From: Alectryocaccomicrobium faecavium
GTDB lineage: Bacteria > Bacillota > Clostridia > Christensenellales > Aristaeellaceae
Length of the DNA: 48,364 nucleotides
Direction of reading: 5' to 3'
NCBI GenBank assembly: GCA_018713425.1
Contig: DVOT01000136.1
Span: 1-48,364 of the forward strand
The notes under the pieces are model-generated. The model did no database searches. It was not told the DNA's origin and was given only the letters and a program-made list of their open reading frames with translations. This document shows, one piece after another, positions 1-7,448 of the stretch (the first letter of the stretch is position 1; the number at the start of each line of letters is the position of its first letter). A program made the translations under genes and the position numbers.

Positions 1-1022
1 TTTTGCGGGGCGATGGCGTCGATCACGTCTTGCACGGAGGCGAGATTCCGCCGGGTGGAAAGGGCCGCGACGACGACGCTCAACAAAAGCAGGCCCGCTG
101 TGAGTGCGAGCATGCCCGTGCGGTATTCCTGCAGGCCGCTGAAGGCGTTGGCTGCCGGTTGGATGCTGGCCACGGTACCCGTGCTGTCCGTGGCTACGGC
201 AACCAGGCAGTCTGTGCCGTCGCTCGCGCGCAAATGGTATACGCCGCTGGGCATGTTTTGCAGCTGGAGCTGGAAATCCGTGATGGCGGCATCGCTCCAG
301 CGGCGCGATGCGCCCTGGGCTGCCACCATTTTGCCGCCGCTTAGGAACAGGCAGAGGGAATCCGCATCGGTTACGCCTTCGCTGAGGCGTTGGCGCATTG
401 TGCTGGAATCCAGGGTGAAAAAAATCACGCCCGTAGGCGGCACACTGGGATCGGTGGGAATGCTTTGCGCAACGACCCAAGAGGTATAGGATTCGTCCAT
501 ATAGCCGATTTCCACCTCTGGCAGGAGCGCCCCAGAATAAAAGGAAGAAGTGAAACGTTCCTTGAAATCCGCATAAGACCCATTAAACAGCCGGAAATAA
601 TTGTTGTATAGCTCCATGCCCTCATGCAGCGTGCTGCTCTGGGAAATGGCCTGGTCCTCCTGGAACAGGAACACGTATCCGCGGTTCACCAGGGGATTGA
701 GCAGGCTTTCCGTGTTGATCTGGAGATAGGTCATTTGGCCGATGGTGCTGCGATACAGGGCCAGCTGATACGCTGTGCCGGTATCCACCTTATCGATTTG
801 TATGGCCAGGTTGGCCGCGTTTAGGCGCACCTGCTCGATCAGGGTGTCGATATTGGCGGCTACGCTTTGCGCTACGCTCAGACGGCTGCCTTCCACGTCG
901 TTGCGCATGGCCTGCATGCCTTTTCCATGGGAAAAGAAAGTGAGCCAAATGGCCAAGCAAAGGATGATCAAAAAAGGGAAGAACAAAACGGCAAAATACC
1001 GGCGCTGCATTTTCTGCCGCAA
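1..1022 (-). CDS. Membrane sensor/regulator, N-terminal part (runs off left edge)
   Basis: Read on the minus strand this is an open frame of about 340 codons that continues past base 1. Near the start is MQRRYFAVLFFPFLIILCLA, a strong membrane segment. About 270 residues of predicted extracytoplasmic domain follow, then a second membrane segment (LTAGLLLLSVVVAALST) and the start of a cytoplasmic part. Short N-tail, TM, large outside domain, TM is the layout of dCACHE-type sensors, found either in YesM-type histidine kinases or in membrane-bound AraC regulators. The output domain is outside the window, so I cannot choose between them. The start is probably the TTG at 1022, with GGGAGGAG about 8 bases upstream; an ATG at 1010 is the alternative. 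It is divergent from a sugar-binding-protein remnant, so sugar sensing is plausible but inferred. Confidence 0.72.
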   Translation of the reverse strand, partial: MRQKMQRRYFAVLFFPFLIILCLAIWLTFFSHGKGMQAMRNDVEGSRLSVAQSVAANIDTLIEQVRLNAANLAIQIDKVDTGTAYQLALYRSTIGQMTYLQINTESLLNPLVNRGYVFLFQEDQAISQSSTLHEGMELYNNYFRLFNGSYADFKERFTSSFYSGALLPEVEIGYMDESYTSWVVAQSIPTDPSVPPTGVIFFTLDSSTMRQRLSEGVTDADSLCLFLSGGKMVAAQGASRRWSDAAITDFQLQLQNMPSGVYHLRASDGTDCLVAVATDSTGTVASIQPAANAFSGLQEYRTGMLALTAGLLLLSVVVAALSTRRNLASVQDVIDAIAPQ

Positions 1023-1340
1023 TTTCTCCACTCCTCCCGTTTTCTCTTTCGCAAAATGCGCCGCATTGCGCAATTCTTGGCGAAATGGCGCAAACATCTT
1101 CCAAAATATTGCCGGGCAATTGCATAGGGCAAGCCAAAAACGCTGAGCGAATGCCTGCCTGGGAAACTGCTCCGCGCCGCATTCTGGATTCTCTGCCCTG
1201 TAGTTACCATGAAACCAGGCGTCAAAGCAATAAAAAAGCGAATTTTTGTCCGCAAGCTGGGAATTTGTCCCCTGTAAAGCTGGGAAAACCGCTTAGTATA
1301 CAGAAATTTTGTACTTGCGGCGCGCTGCCGCATGGCTTAA
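1023..1340. other. Intergenic gap next to a gene remnant
   Basis: About 320 bases separate the sensor gene from the truncated binding-protein gene. I find no ORF and no structured RNA. A direct repeat AAGCTGGGAA occurs twice near 1254-1284, and GGGAATTTGTCCC forms a short inverted repeat. Since the gene to the right has lost its 5' half, a deletion or rearrangement endpoint probably lies in or just after this stretch. Confidence 0.5.
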
Positions 1341-1343
1341 AAT
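1315..1343 (+). promoter_or_regulatory. Possible sigma-A promoter before the truncated binding-protein gene
   Basis: TTGCGG (1315-1320), 17 bases, then TAAAAT (1338-1343). Spacing is ideal and both boxes are reasonable. There is no convincing ribosome binding site at a suitable distance from the next ATG, so it may be a chance match or may drive a remnant. Confidence 0.3.
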
Positions 1344-1367
1344 AGCGGCAACGCAACCCAAGCCAGG

Positions 1368-2141
1368 ATGGGAGGAAAGCTGTGCCGCAACCTCTATGAG
1401 CAGGGCGCGATCCATCCGGAATTTGCCATTCGCGAGCGCGCGGATTATGAAGCGGACTTTATCAATGGCAAGGCCGGCAGCTATTGGGACGTTAGCACGG
1501 TGATTTCGGGCAACCAGAGCCGTATGACCGATGAAAATGCCGTTCTCCACGCCAGCAACCTTTTCGCCAATGAAGATGGCGAATATTTCACCAGCGCTGG
1601 CCGCGGCAACAATGGCGTGCTGCTGTTCAGCAAAAAGGCCATTCCGGATGAAGAAACGCTGGATAAGGTGATCAACATCTTCGATCGACTGGCTGATGAG
1701 GAAATGTGCAACCTGCTGGCACTGGGCGTGGAAGGCATCAACTACGAAGTGATCGATGGCGTGGCGCACATGATTCCGGAAAACGATACCTATTGGCAGG
1801 AAATGATTTACAACCCCTATTCTATTCCGCTGGCGGTTCGCTGGCCCAATCTGCGCACCATGCCCGTGGAATACGACTATGGCGCCCAGCGCAACCTGGA
1901 GATCATTGAAGAGAACGAGCCCTACGCCGTGGCCGACCCCACGCTGGGCCTGATTTCGGAACTGTACAACGAGATCGGCGGCGATTTGGATACGCTCCTG
2001 AGCGATGCGGCGACCCTGTATATCATGGGCGAAATCGATATGGAAGAATACGAAAACCGCATGCAGCAGTGGCGCGACCAGGGCGGTGACGACATCGCGG
2101 CGGAATACGCTGAGCTGTATGAGGCCGCGCAGCAGGCGTAA
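1368..2141 (+). pseudogene. 5'-truncated extracellular sugar-binding protein (ABC importer, family 1 / LplA-like)
   Basis: The 257-residue frame resembles only the C-terminal half of large Gram-positive solute-binding proteins of sugar ABC importers, which usually run to about 500-550 residues. Typical stretches are LYEQGAIHPEFA, NGKAGSYWDVST and the acidic, alanine-rich C-terminus. There is no signal peptide or lipobox, and the frame is closed by TAA at 1338-1340 just upstream. The ATG at 1368 lies inside the AGGATGGGAGG motif and has no proper ribosome binding site in front. The N-terminal lobe, including the export signal, is therefore missing, and no importer permease genes are nearby. 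I read it as the relic of a carbohydrate uptake operon that the divergent sensor may once have controlled. A contig mis-join is the other explanation. Confidence 0.7.
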
Positions 2142-2168
2142 GCCAACGTTAGAAGAATTTGGATTTTT

Positions 2169-2196
2169 GAGGCTGCCGAAAAATATCGGCAGCCTC
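2169..2196. terminator. Perfect 11-bp hairpin between convergent genes
   Basis: GAGGCTGCCGA and TCGGCAGCCTC pair perfectly around a 6-base A-rich loop. It lies just after the binding-protein remnant and before the end of guaB, where a shared terminator is expected. Neither strand has a clear U-tract after the stem, so it may work weakly or only stabilise 3' ends. Confidence 0.45.
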
Positions 2197-2226
2197 AAAC
2201 CGTTTGTGCCCCGTGATTTGCCAAGA

Positions 2227-2263
2227 CAAAAATCCGCCGTGAAGAAAACCCTCGCGGCGGATT
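2227..2263 (-). terminator. Intrinsic terminator of guaB
   Basis: On the minus strand AATCCGCCG pairs with CGGCGGATT and is followed at once by a short T-run (TTTTTG). It starts 15 bases after the guaB stop codon. Confidence 0.75.
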
Positions 2264-2277
2264 GGCTTATGCAGGAA

Positions 2278-3732
2278 TCAATCGTGCACCAGGGAATAGT
2301 TCGGGGATTCCTTGGTGATGGAAATATCGTGCGGATGGCTTTCCTTCAGGCCCGCGCCCGTGATGCGGATGAACTCGGCGTTTTCGTGCAGGGCGGCGAT
2401 GTTCTTCGCGCCGCAATAGCCCATGCCGCTGCGCAAGCCGCCCATGAGCTGGAACACGGTTTCGGAGAGCAGGCCCTTGTAGGGCACGCGGCCCTCTACG
2501 CCTTCGGGCACCAGCTTCTTGGCGTCCTCCTGGAAATAGCGGTCCTTGCTGCCTTCCGCCATGGCCGCGAGGGAACCCATGCCGCGGTACACCTTGAAGG
2601 AGCGGCCCTGGTAGATTTCCATGGCTCCCGGGCTTTCGTCCGTGCCGGCGAACAGGCTGCCGATCATGGCGGCCGCCGCGCCCGCCGCGAGCGCCTTGAC
2701 GATATCGCCCGAATACTTGATGCCGCCGTCGGCCACGACGGTTTTGCCCAGCTTGCCAGCCGCTTCCGCGCAATCCATCACGGCGGTGAGCTGCGGCACG
2801 CCCACGCCCGCGATCACGCGCGTGGTGCAGATGGAACCCGGGCCAATGCCCACCTTAATCACATCCGCCCCGGCGCGCGCCAGGTCTTCCGCGCCCTGCG
2901 CGGTGGCCACGTTGCCCGCCATGACGGGAAGATGCGGATATTCGGCCTTGATGCGCGAAACCATGTCCAGCACGCCGCGGGATTGGCCGTGCGCCGTGTC
3001 CAGCGCGATCATATCCACCTTGCTGCCCACCAGCGCGGCCACGCGCTCCATGGTATCGCTCGTTACGCCCACGGCGGCGGCGCAGAGCAGGCGGCCATTG
3101 GCGTCCTTGGAGGAATTGGGGTATTTGGTGGCCTTTTGAATGTCCTTGATGGTGATCAGGCCGCGCAGCATGTAGTTTTCGTCCACGAGCGGCAACTTTT
3201 CGATGCGGTGCTGGGCCAGAATCTGCTTGGCCTGGGCCAGCGTGGTGCCCACGGGCGCGGTGATGAGATTTTTGCTGGTCATCACTTCGTGGATGGGGCG
3301 GGATTCATCGGTTTCAAAGCGCAAATCGCGGTTGGTGAGGATGCCCACCAGCTTGCCGTTTTCCGTGATGGGCACGCCGGAAATGCGGTAGCGCTCCATC
3401 AGAGCCAGCGCGTCTGCCACGCGGTGGCTGGGAGAAAGGAAAAATGGATCGGTGATTACGCCGTGTTCCGAGCGCTTCACCTTGTCCACCTGCGCCGCCT
3501 GCGCGGCGATGGACATATTCTTGTGGATCACGCCAACGCCGCCTTCGCGCGCGATGGCGATGCCCATGCGGGCGTCGGTCACGGTGTCCATGGCAGCGGA
3601 GAGCAGCGGTATGTTCAACTGGATGCCTTCGCAAAGCTTTGTGGAAAGATCCACTTCTTTGGGAAGCACCTCGCTCTTCTGCGGCACCAGGAGCACATCG
3701 TCAAACGTAAGCCCTTCGCGAATTGGTTTCAT
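2278..3732 (-). CDS. guaB: Inosine-5'-monophosphate dehydrogenase
   Basis: Converts IMP to XMP with NAD+, the first committed step of GMP synthesis, in the cytoplasm. The 484-residue protein has the normal bacterial length. It starts with the family N-terminus (EGLTFDDVLLVP), carries a CBS-domain pair between about residues 90 and 205, and returns to the (beta/alpha)8 barrel. The catalytic loop GPGSICTTR supplies the nucleophilic cysteine, and the flap region with YRGMGSLAAM is present. I chose the ATG at 3732 because GGGGGG lies 7 bases upstream; an in-frame TTG two codons earlier is almost on top of that site. It has its own strong promoter inside the end of the upstream gene and a terminator just after its stop, so it can be expressed as a single-gene unit. 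Confidence 0.97.
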   Translation of the reverse strand: MKPIREGLTFDDVLLVPQKSEVLPKEVDLSTKLCEGIQLNIPLLSAAMDTVTDARMGIAIAREGGVGVIHKNMSIAAQAAQVDKVKRSEHGVITDPFFLSPSHRVADALALMERYRISGVPITENGKLVGILTNRDLRFETDESRPIHEVMTSKNLITAPVGTTLAQAKQILAQHRIEKLPLVDENYMLRGLITIKDIQKATKYPNSSKDANGRLLCAAAVGVTSDTMERVAALVGSKVDMIALDTAHGQSRGVLDMVSRIKAEYPHLPVMAGNVATAQGAEDLARAGADVIKVGIGPGSICTTRVIAGVGVPQLTAVMDCAEAAGKLGKTVVADGGIKYSGDIVKALAAGAAAAMIGSLFAGTDESPGAMEIYQGRSFKVYRGMGSLAAMAEGSKDRYFQEDAKKLVPEGVEGRVPYKGLLSETVFQLMGGLRSGMGYCGAKNIAALHENAEFIRITGAGLKESHPHDISITKESPNYSLVHD

Positions 3733-3766
3733 GCGCAAGCCCCCCTGCTTTTGTGTAATTTCGAAG

Positions 3767-3795
3767 ATTATACCTCATTAACGTTCGCAAGTCAA
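3767..3795 (-). promoter_or_regulatory. Sigma-A promoter of guaB
   Basis: On the minus strand TTGACT (3790-3795), 17 bases, then TATAAT (3767-3772). The -35 box overlaps the last codons and stop of the upstream sigma-like gene. I see no purine-box or guanine-riboswitch motif in the short leader. Confidence 0.85.
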
Positions 3796-4529
3796 GTTAA
3801 TTCCTCGGCATACTCCGCCGGCGGCGTCGCCGCGCTTTCCGGGGTTGGCGCGGCGGTGATGGCGGCAAAGAGCCAGAAGGCGAAGGCCAGAATCAGCACG
3901 CACAGCCCGCAAAATAGCGCGCGCACCCCCTTGCGCACGGAAAAGCGAGGCTTTTCCGTGCCGCGCAAATCGGCCTCGAAGGTGCGGAGCAGCGCGCCCA
4001 TATCCGGGGCGGCGGTATCGGTGCGGCTTAGCTCGCGCCGTGCGGCGCGGGCCATGGTTTTATCGAAGGGCAGGTTGCCCAGCGCGCGGCTAAAATTCGC
4101 CTGGGCGGCAGCCATCATTGCGCGCGCCGCCTGGCGGGAAACGCCCAGCGCGCGGCCCGCGTCGCCCGAGCCGAGGCCGCAGCCATAGCGCAGGAGCAAT
4201 AGGCGGCGGGTTTCCGGCTTTTCCGCCGCGAGCCATGCGCCCACCTCGCCATTGTCGCCCGGCAATTCAAAGCAGCGGAAATCCGGCGGATATTCCTCGC
4301 GGTCGCGCCGGGAAAGCTGGCCCAGGGATTGCTCCACCACGGCGTGGCGGATGCTGTCGCGGAAGGGCACATCGTCCCCCAGCGAAAGATAGGCCGAGCG
4401 CATGGCGGATAGGAGGGCGTATTCGGCCAGCTCCGCGTTTTCCGTGATCGCGTGCGCCATGCGGAATAGCTCGCGGCAGTGCGGCGTGAGGCGCGAAAGA
4501 TACTTTTGTAAGGTTACATTTTCTGCCAT
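3792..4529 (-). CDS. Membrane-anchored sigma-factor-like protein
   Basis: A 245-residue protein whose first two thirds resemble an ECF-type sigma factor. There is a helical N-terminal part (about 1-80) and a region-4-like helix-turn-helix around residues 105-150 (RRLLLLRYGCGL, then ALGVSRQAARAMMAAAQANF). Unlike a normal sigma factor it ends with one membrane segment (about 202-225, ALFCGLCVLILAFAFWLFAA) and a short outside tail. The order sigma-like part, linker, membrane anchor also recalls proteins that combine sigma and anti-sigma features. Ribosome binding site GAGGA lies just before the ATG at 4529. It follows the FGGY kinase by 17 bases, so the two are probably cotranscribed. Promoter recognition is unproven: region 2 is weak, and it could be a DNA-binding membrane regulator. 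Confidence 0.6.
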   Translation of the reverse strand: MAENVTLQKYLSRLTPHCRELFRMAHAITENAELAEYALLSAMRSAYLSLGDDVPFRDSIRHAVVEQSLGQLSRRDREEYPPDFRCFELPGDNGEVGAWLAAEKPETRRLLLLRYGCGLGSGDAGRALGVSRQAARAMMAAAQANFSRALGNLPFDKTMARAARRELSRTDTAAPDMGALLRTFEADLRGTEKPRFSVRKGVRALFCGLCVLILAFAFWLFAAITAAPTPESAATPPAEYAEELT

Positions 4530-4546
4530 AGTTCCTCGCGGCTTGT

Positions 4547-6076
4547 TCAGCCATCGCTTTGCCGCAGGGCGGCGATCTCGTCGTACAGCGGCTTGAGTTG
4601 GGCGTACATTCGGGCGTAAATGGGGTAAATCTCGCGGTACTTTTCCATCCAGGCCTCGTTGGGCTCGTGCGTGGAGCGCGTGCGCGCCATTTTCGCGCCC
4701 TGCGCGTAGTCCTCAAACAGGCCCACGCCCACGCCCGCGGCGATGGCCGCGCCCAGGCTGGTGCATTCGCCAGGCGCGGAATGCACGCGCGTTTGCGTGC
4801 CGAAAACCGAAGCCAGAATGTTCGGCCACAGGCCGCTGCGCGCGCCGCCGCCCGCCAGCGTTATGCTATGCTGGCGGCCGTCCAGCTCTTGCATGATCTG
4901 GTAGCAAGAATTCAGCGCGAAGGCGATGCCCTCATATACGGCGCGGGCCACGTGCCGGCGGTTGTGATAGAGCGTGAAGCCGAGCAGACAGCCGCGGGTA
5001 TTCTCGTCCCAATAGGGCGTGCGTTCGCCCATCAGCGTGGGCAGGAACAACACGCCTTCCGCGCCGGGCGCGACGCTGCGCGCCAGATTTTCCACCACGG
5101 AGATTTCCGCCGCCGAACCGCTGCCGCCGGAAAAGAAGTTTTCCAGCGCCCAGTTGAAGGCCGCCGCGCCGCATTGCACGGTGCCGATCATGTGGTTGAA
5201 CTTCCCGTCCATATCCGTGACGTTGAAGATGCGCGCCTGCGGATCGAGCATGGGCTCTTCCGTGAGCTGGCTCACCCATGCGCTGGAGCCGATGTAGCAA
5301 TAGGCGTAGCCCGGCTCGTACAGGCCCGCGCCGCGCGCGGTACACGCGCCATCGCCGCCGCCGATGGCCACGGGCGTGCCCGCGTGCAGGCCCGTGCGCT
5401 TGGACGCTTCGCGCGAAATGCGGCCGCGGATGTCGTGCCCGGCCAGGATACGCGGCATGCGCGCGATGGGAATGTCCAGCGCTTGCAGGAGCGATTCCGC
5501 CCACTGCTTTTTGTGGATGTCCATGCAGCAGGTGAGCGACGCGTCAGAATAATCGGTGTAACCGAATTTCCCGGTGAGGTGCCCGTAGATATAGTCCTTG
5601 ACGTTCATCCACCAGCAGGTGTTTTTGTAGACTTCCGGCAATTTTTCACGGAACCAAAGGATTTTGGGCAAGGTGTAGTGCGTGTTCAGCCGGTTGCCGG
5701 TGAGGGCGTAAAACGCCTCCGGCTCGATCACGCGGCCGATCTTTTCCACTTCCGCGCCGGTACGCGAATCGGAGTGGATGATGTTCGGATGCAAAGCGCG
5801 GCCGTCCGCCGCCACGGGGATGCACCCGTTCATCGTGCCAGATAGGCCCAGGCAGGCGATGCGCACGGGAGGGACCTGCATCAACAGTTCATGGATGCCG
5901 TCGCACGCGGCGGCGAGGATGGCGTCGGGATCCTGCTCAGCCCAGCCAGGGCGGGGGTATGCCGTGGGGTAGCTGCGGCGCACGGAGCACAGCGCGTCGC
6001 CCGTGGCGGAAAATACGGTGCATTTTACGCCTGTGGTGCCCGCGTCGCAGGTGAGAAGCAGGTCGTGTTCAGCCAT
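4547..6076 (-). CDS. FGGY-family carbohydrate kinase (xylulokinase/gluconokinase-like)
   Basis: Phosphorylates a sugar or polyol with ATP in the cytoplasm. The 509-residue protein has the family length. Visible signatures are the N-terminal phosphate-binding loop (CDAGTTGVKCTVF), the substrate region LGLSGTMNG, the HSDSRTGAEVEK stretch, the central GGGDGACTARGAG and the C-terminal nucleotide site (LAGGGARSGLWPNILASVFG). The exact sugar cannot be read from the sequence. With uxaC and an araD-like epimerase nearby, a pentulose, hexulose or aldonate is likely. The start is the ATG at 6076, with GAGGAGGG about 9 bases upstream; an in-frame TTG two codons earlier is too close to that site. It sits between a small membrane protein and the sigma-like gene on the same strand. 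Confidence 0.9.
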   Translation of the reverse strand: MAEHDLLLTCDAGTTGVKCTVFSATGDALCSVRRSYPTAYPRPGWAEQDPDAILAAACDGIHELLMQVPPVRIACLGLSGTMNGCIPVAADGRALHPNIIHSDSRTGAEVEKIGRVIEPEAFYALTGNRLNTHYTLPKILWFREKLPEVYKNTCWWMNVKDYIYGHLTGKFGYTDYSDASLTCCMDIHKKQWAESLLQALDIPIARMPRILAGHDIRGRISREASKRTGLHAGTPVAIGGGDGACTARGAGLYEPGYAYCYIGSSAWVSQLTEEPMLDPQARIFNVTDMDGKFNHMIGTVQCGAAAFNWALENFFSGGSGSAAEISVVENLARSVAPGAEGVLFLPTLMGERTPYWDENTRGCLLGFTLYHNRRHVARAVYEGIAFALNSCYQIMQELDGRQHSITLAGGGARSGLWPNILASVFGTQTRVHSAPGECTSLGAAIAAGVGVGLFEDYAQGAKMARTRSTHEPNEAWMEKYREIYPIYARMYAQLKPLYDEIAALRQSDG

Positions 6077-6140
6077 AATCAAAAACCCTCCTCGTCGGTT
6101 TGCGCGTCGTTGCGCGCTTTCGTACTATGTACAATACAGA

Positions 6141-6494
6141 TCACTTTTTTCGCCGGTTTTTTTCCACGCCAGCCGCGCCGCCCAGCAGCCCGGCCAAAAA
6201 TGCCGCGGCGCAACTGCCGCCGGTGGGAAGCGTGCCCACAAAAAGGGCGTAAACCACGCACAGCGCGCCCACGGGCGGTATCCAGGCGAGCAAGCCATGC
6301 ACGCCCCTGCGCACGCTGGCATAGGCGCACGCCAAGCCCGCCAGGGGCACCACGCCATAGAGGCATGCGCCCTGCGCCACGGAATAGGGCTGCACCCATA
6401 GGGGCACAAAAACGCACAGCGCGCAGCACAGCAGCATGGCGCCCCATTCGGCCGCCCACACGAGCGGCCACGGAAAATGCCGTTCCTTCTTCAT
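6141..6494 (-). CDS. Small four-helix membrane protein, probably leaderless
   Basis: A 117-residue protein with a basic N-terminus (MKKERHFPW), about four hydrophobic helices and a basic C-terminus (EKNRRKK). The pattern resembles small YrzE/TIGR04086-type membrane proteins of Bacillota, but I cannot confirm that family and assign no function. A near-perfect promoter lies directly upstream: its TATAAT ends only six bases before the ATG, so transcription should start at or next to the A of the start codon and the mRNA would have no ribosome binding site. An in-frame TTG lies within the promoter and is unlikely. The FGGY kinase follows 64 bases downstream on the same strand. Confidence 0.6.
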   Translation of the reverse strand: MKKERHFPWPLVWAAEWGAMLLCCALCVFVPLWVQPYSVAQGACLYGVVPLAGLACAYASVRRGVHGLLAWIPPVGALCVVYALFVGTLPTGGSCAAAFLAGLLGGAAGVEKNRRKK

Positions 6495-6500
6495 GCAACC

Positions 6501-6529
6501 ATTATACCTGCGAACGCGCAAGATTTCAA
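6501..6529 (-). promoter_or_regulatory. Sigma-A promoter of the small membrane protein gene
   Basis: On the minus strand TTGAAA (6524-6529), 17 bases, TATAAT (6501-6506). Counting about seven bases on from the -10 box places the transcript start at base 6494, the first base of the ATG. Confidence 0.82.
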
Positions 6530-6561
6530 GGGATTTTCACGGGTAAATCCGGTTTTTTTGC

Positions 6562-6590
6562 TTGACAGGTATGCAAAGAAATGATACCGT
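6562..6590 (+). promoter_or_regulatory. Probable promoter of the two-component operon
   Basis: A perfect TTGACA (6562-6567), 17 bases, then TACCGT, a weak -10 box. A second possible -10, TACAAT, lies nearer the gene at about 6708 without a good -35. The long leader (about 140 bases) has no clear structure. Confidence 0.5.
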
Positions 6591-6736
6591 TAATGGGGGC
6601 GGCGGGCGAGCCGCGCGCCAGATTGACAGGGCTATATCCGGGGAATTTAAACGGCGAAGGAAAGGTTATTTATACTTGCGCCATACTTCTGACAAAGAAA
6701 TGCGTTACAATTGAAAAAAAGACGGGAGGAAAGTCT

Positions 6737-7444
6737 ATGGAAGAATATCGGGGTTGCCGCGTTCTGGTCGCGGATGACGATCCGAACGTACACCAATCAC
6801 TCAACGCGTATTTCAAACGCGAAGGATATTTGATGCTCTCCGCCTATGACGGGGAACAGGCCCTGCGGCAGGAGACGGAAGCCCATCCGGACATCATCAT
6901 TTTGGATATCATGATGCCGAAAAAGGACGGGTTGCAGGTGTGCCGGGAGGTGCGCAAGAATTCCAACGTTCCCATCATTATGCTTTCGGCCAAGGGCGAA
7001 GAGTTCGATAAGCTCATCGGGTTGGAATTGGGGGCGGACGATTACATCACCAAGCCGTTCAGCCCGCGCGAAGTGGTGGCGCGGGTGAAAGCCGTGCTGC
7101 GCCGTATGCGTGAAATGCACGATGAAAGCCGCGCTTCGCGCGTGGTGGTGGACAATTTGGAGATCGATATGAACGCGTTCCAGGTGAAGCTGGATGGGCA
7201 GATCATCCCCTGCACGCCCAAGGAAATCGAAATCATCTGGACGCTGGCCAAGAATCCGGGCATGGTATTCAGCCGGGAGCACCTGCTTAAGACCATCTGG
7301 GGCTATGATTTCTTGGGGGATACGCGCGCGGTGGACAGCCACATCAAGCGCATCCGCGCCAAATTGTGCAAGCCGAGCAACCATTGGGAAATCAGCACCG
7401 TTTGGGGAATAGGGTATCGCTTTGAAAAGTTGGAAGAGGATTAG
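6737..7444 (+). CDS. OmpR-family response regulator
   Basis: A DNA-binding regulator activated by phosphotransfer from the kinase encoded next. The 235-residue protein has a receiver domain (about 8-122) with acidic pocket residues Asp13 and Asp14, phospho-acceptor Asp57 (LDIMMP), Ser84 and Lys106 (YITKPF). A winged-helix domain of the OmpR/PhoB type follows (about 138-232; CTPKEIEIIWTLAKNPG, VDSHIKRIRAKL, GIGYRF). The ATG at 6737 is preceded by GGGAGGA; the frame remains open upstream but nothing there looks like protein. The kinase gene begins four bases after this stop or slightly overlaps it, so the two are translationally coupled. The target genes are unknown; the ABC exporter downstream is a candidate by position. 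Confidence 0.95.
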   Translation: MEEYRGCRVLVADDDPNVHQSLNAYFKREGYLMLSAYDGEQALRQETEAHPDIIILDIMMPKKDGLQVCREVRKNSNVPIIMLSAKGEEFDKLIGLELGADDYITKPFSPREVVARVKAVLRRMREMHDESRASRVVVDNLEIDMNAFQVKLDGQIIPCTPKEIEIIWTLAKNPGMVFSREHLLKTIWGYDFLGDTRAVDSHIKRIRAKLCKPSNHWEISTVWGIGYRFEKLEED

Positions 7445-7448
7445 CGCC

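Noticed and set aside
2005..4188. 727-codon open frame antisense to guaB
   Set aside because: guaB on the other strand is certain by motif and length. The antisense frame is rich in His, Arg and Ala, has no recognisable domain and no ribosome binding site; it is open because of GC-rich codon choice.
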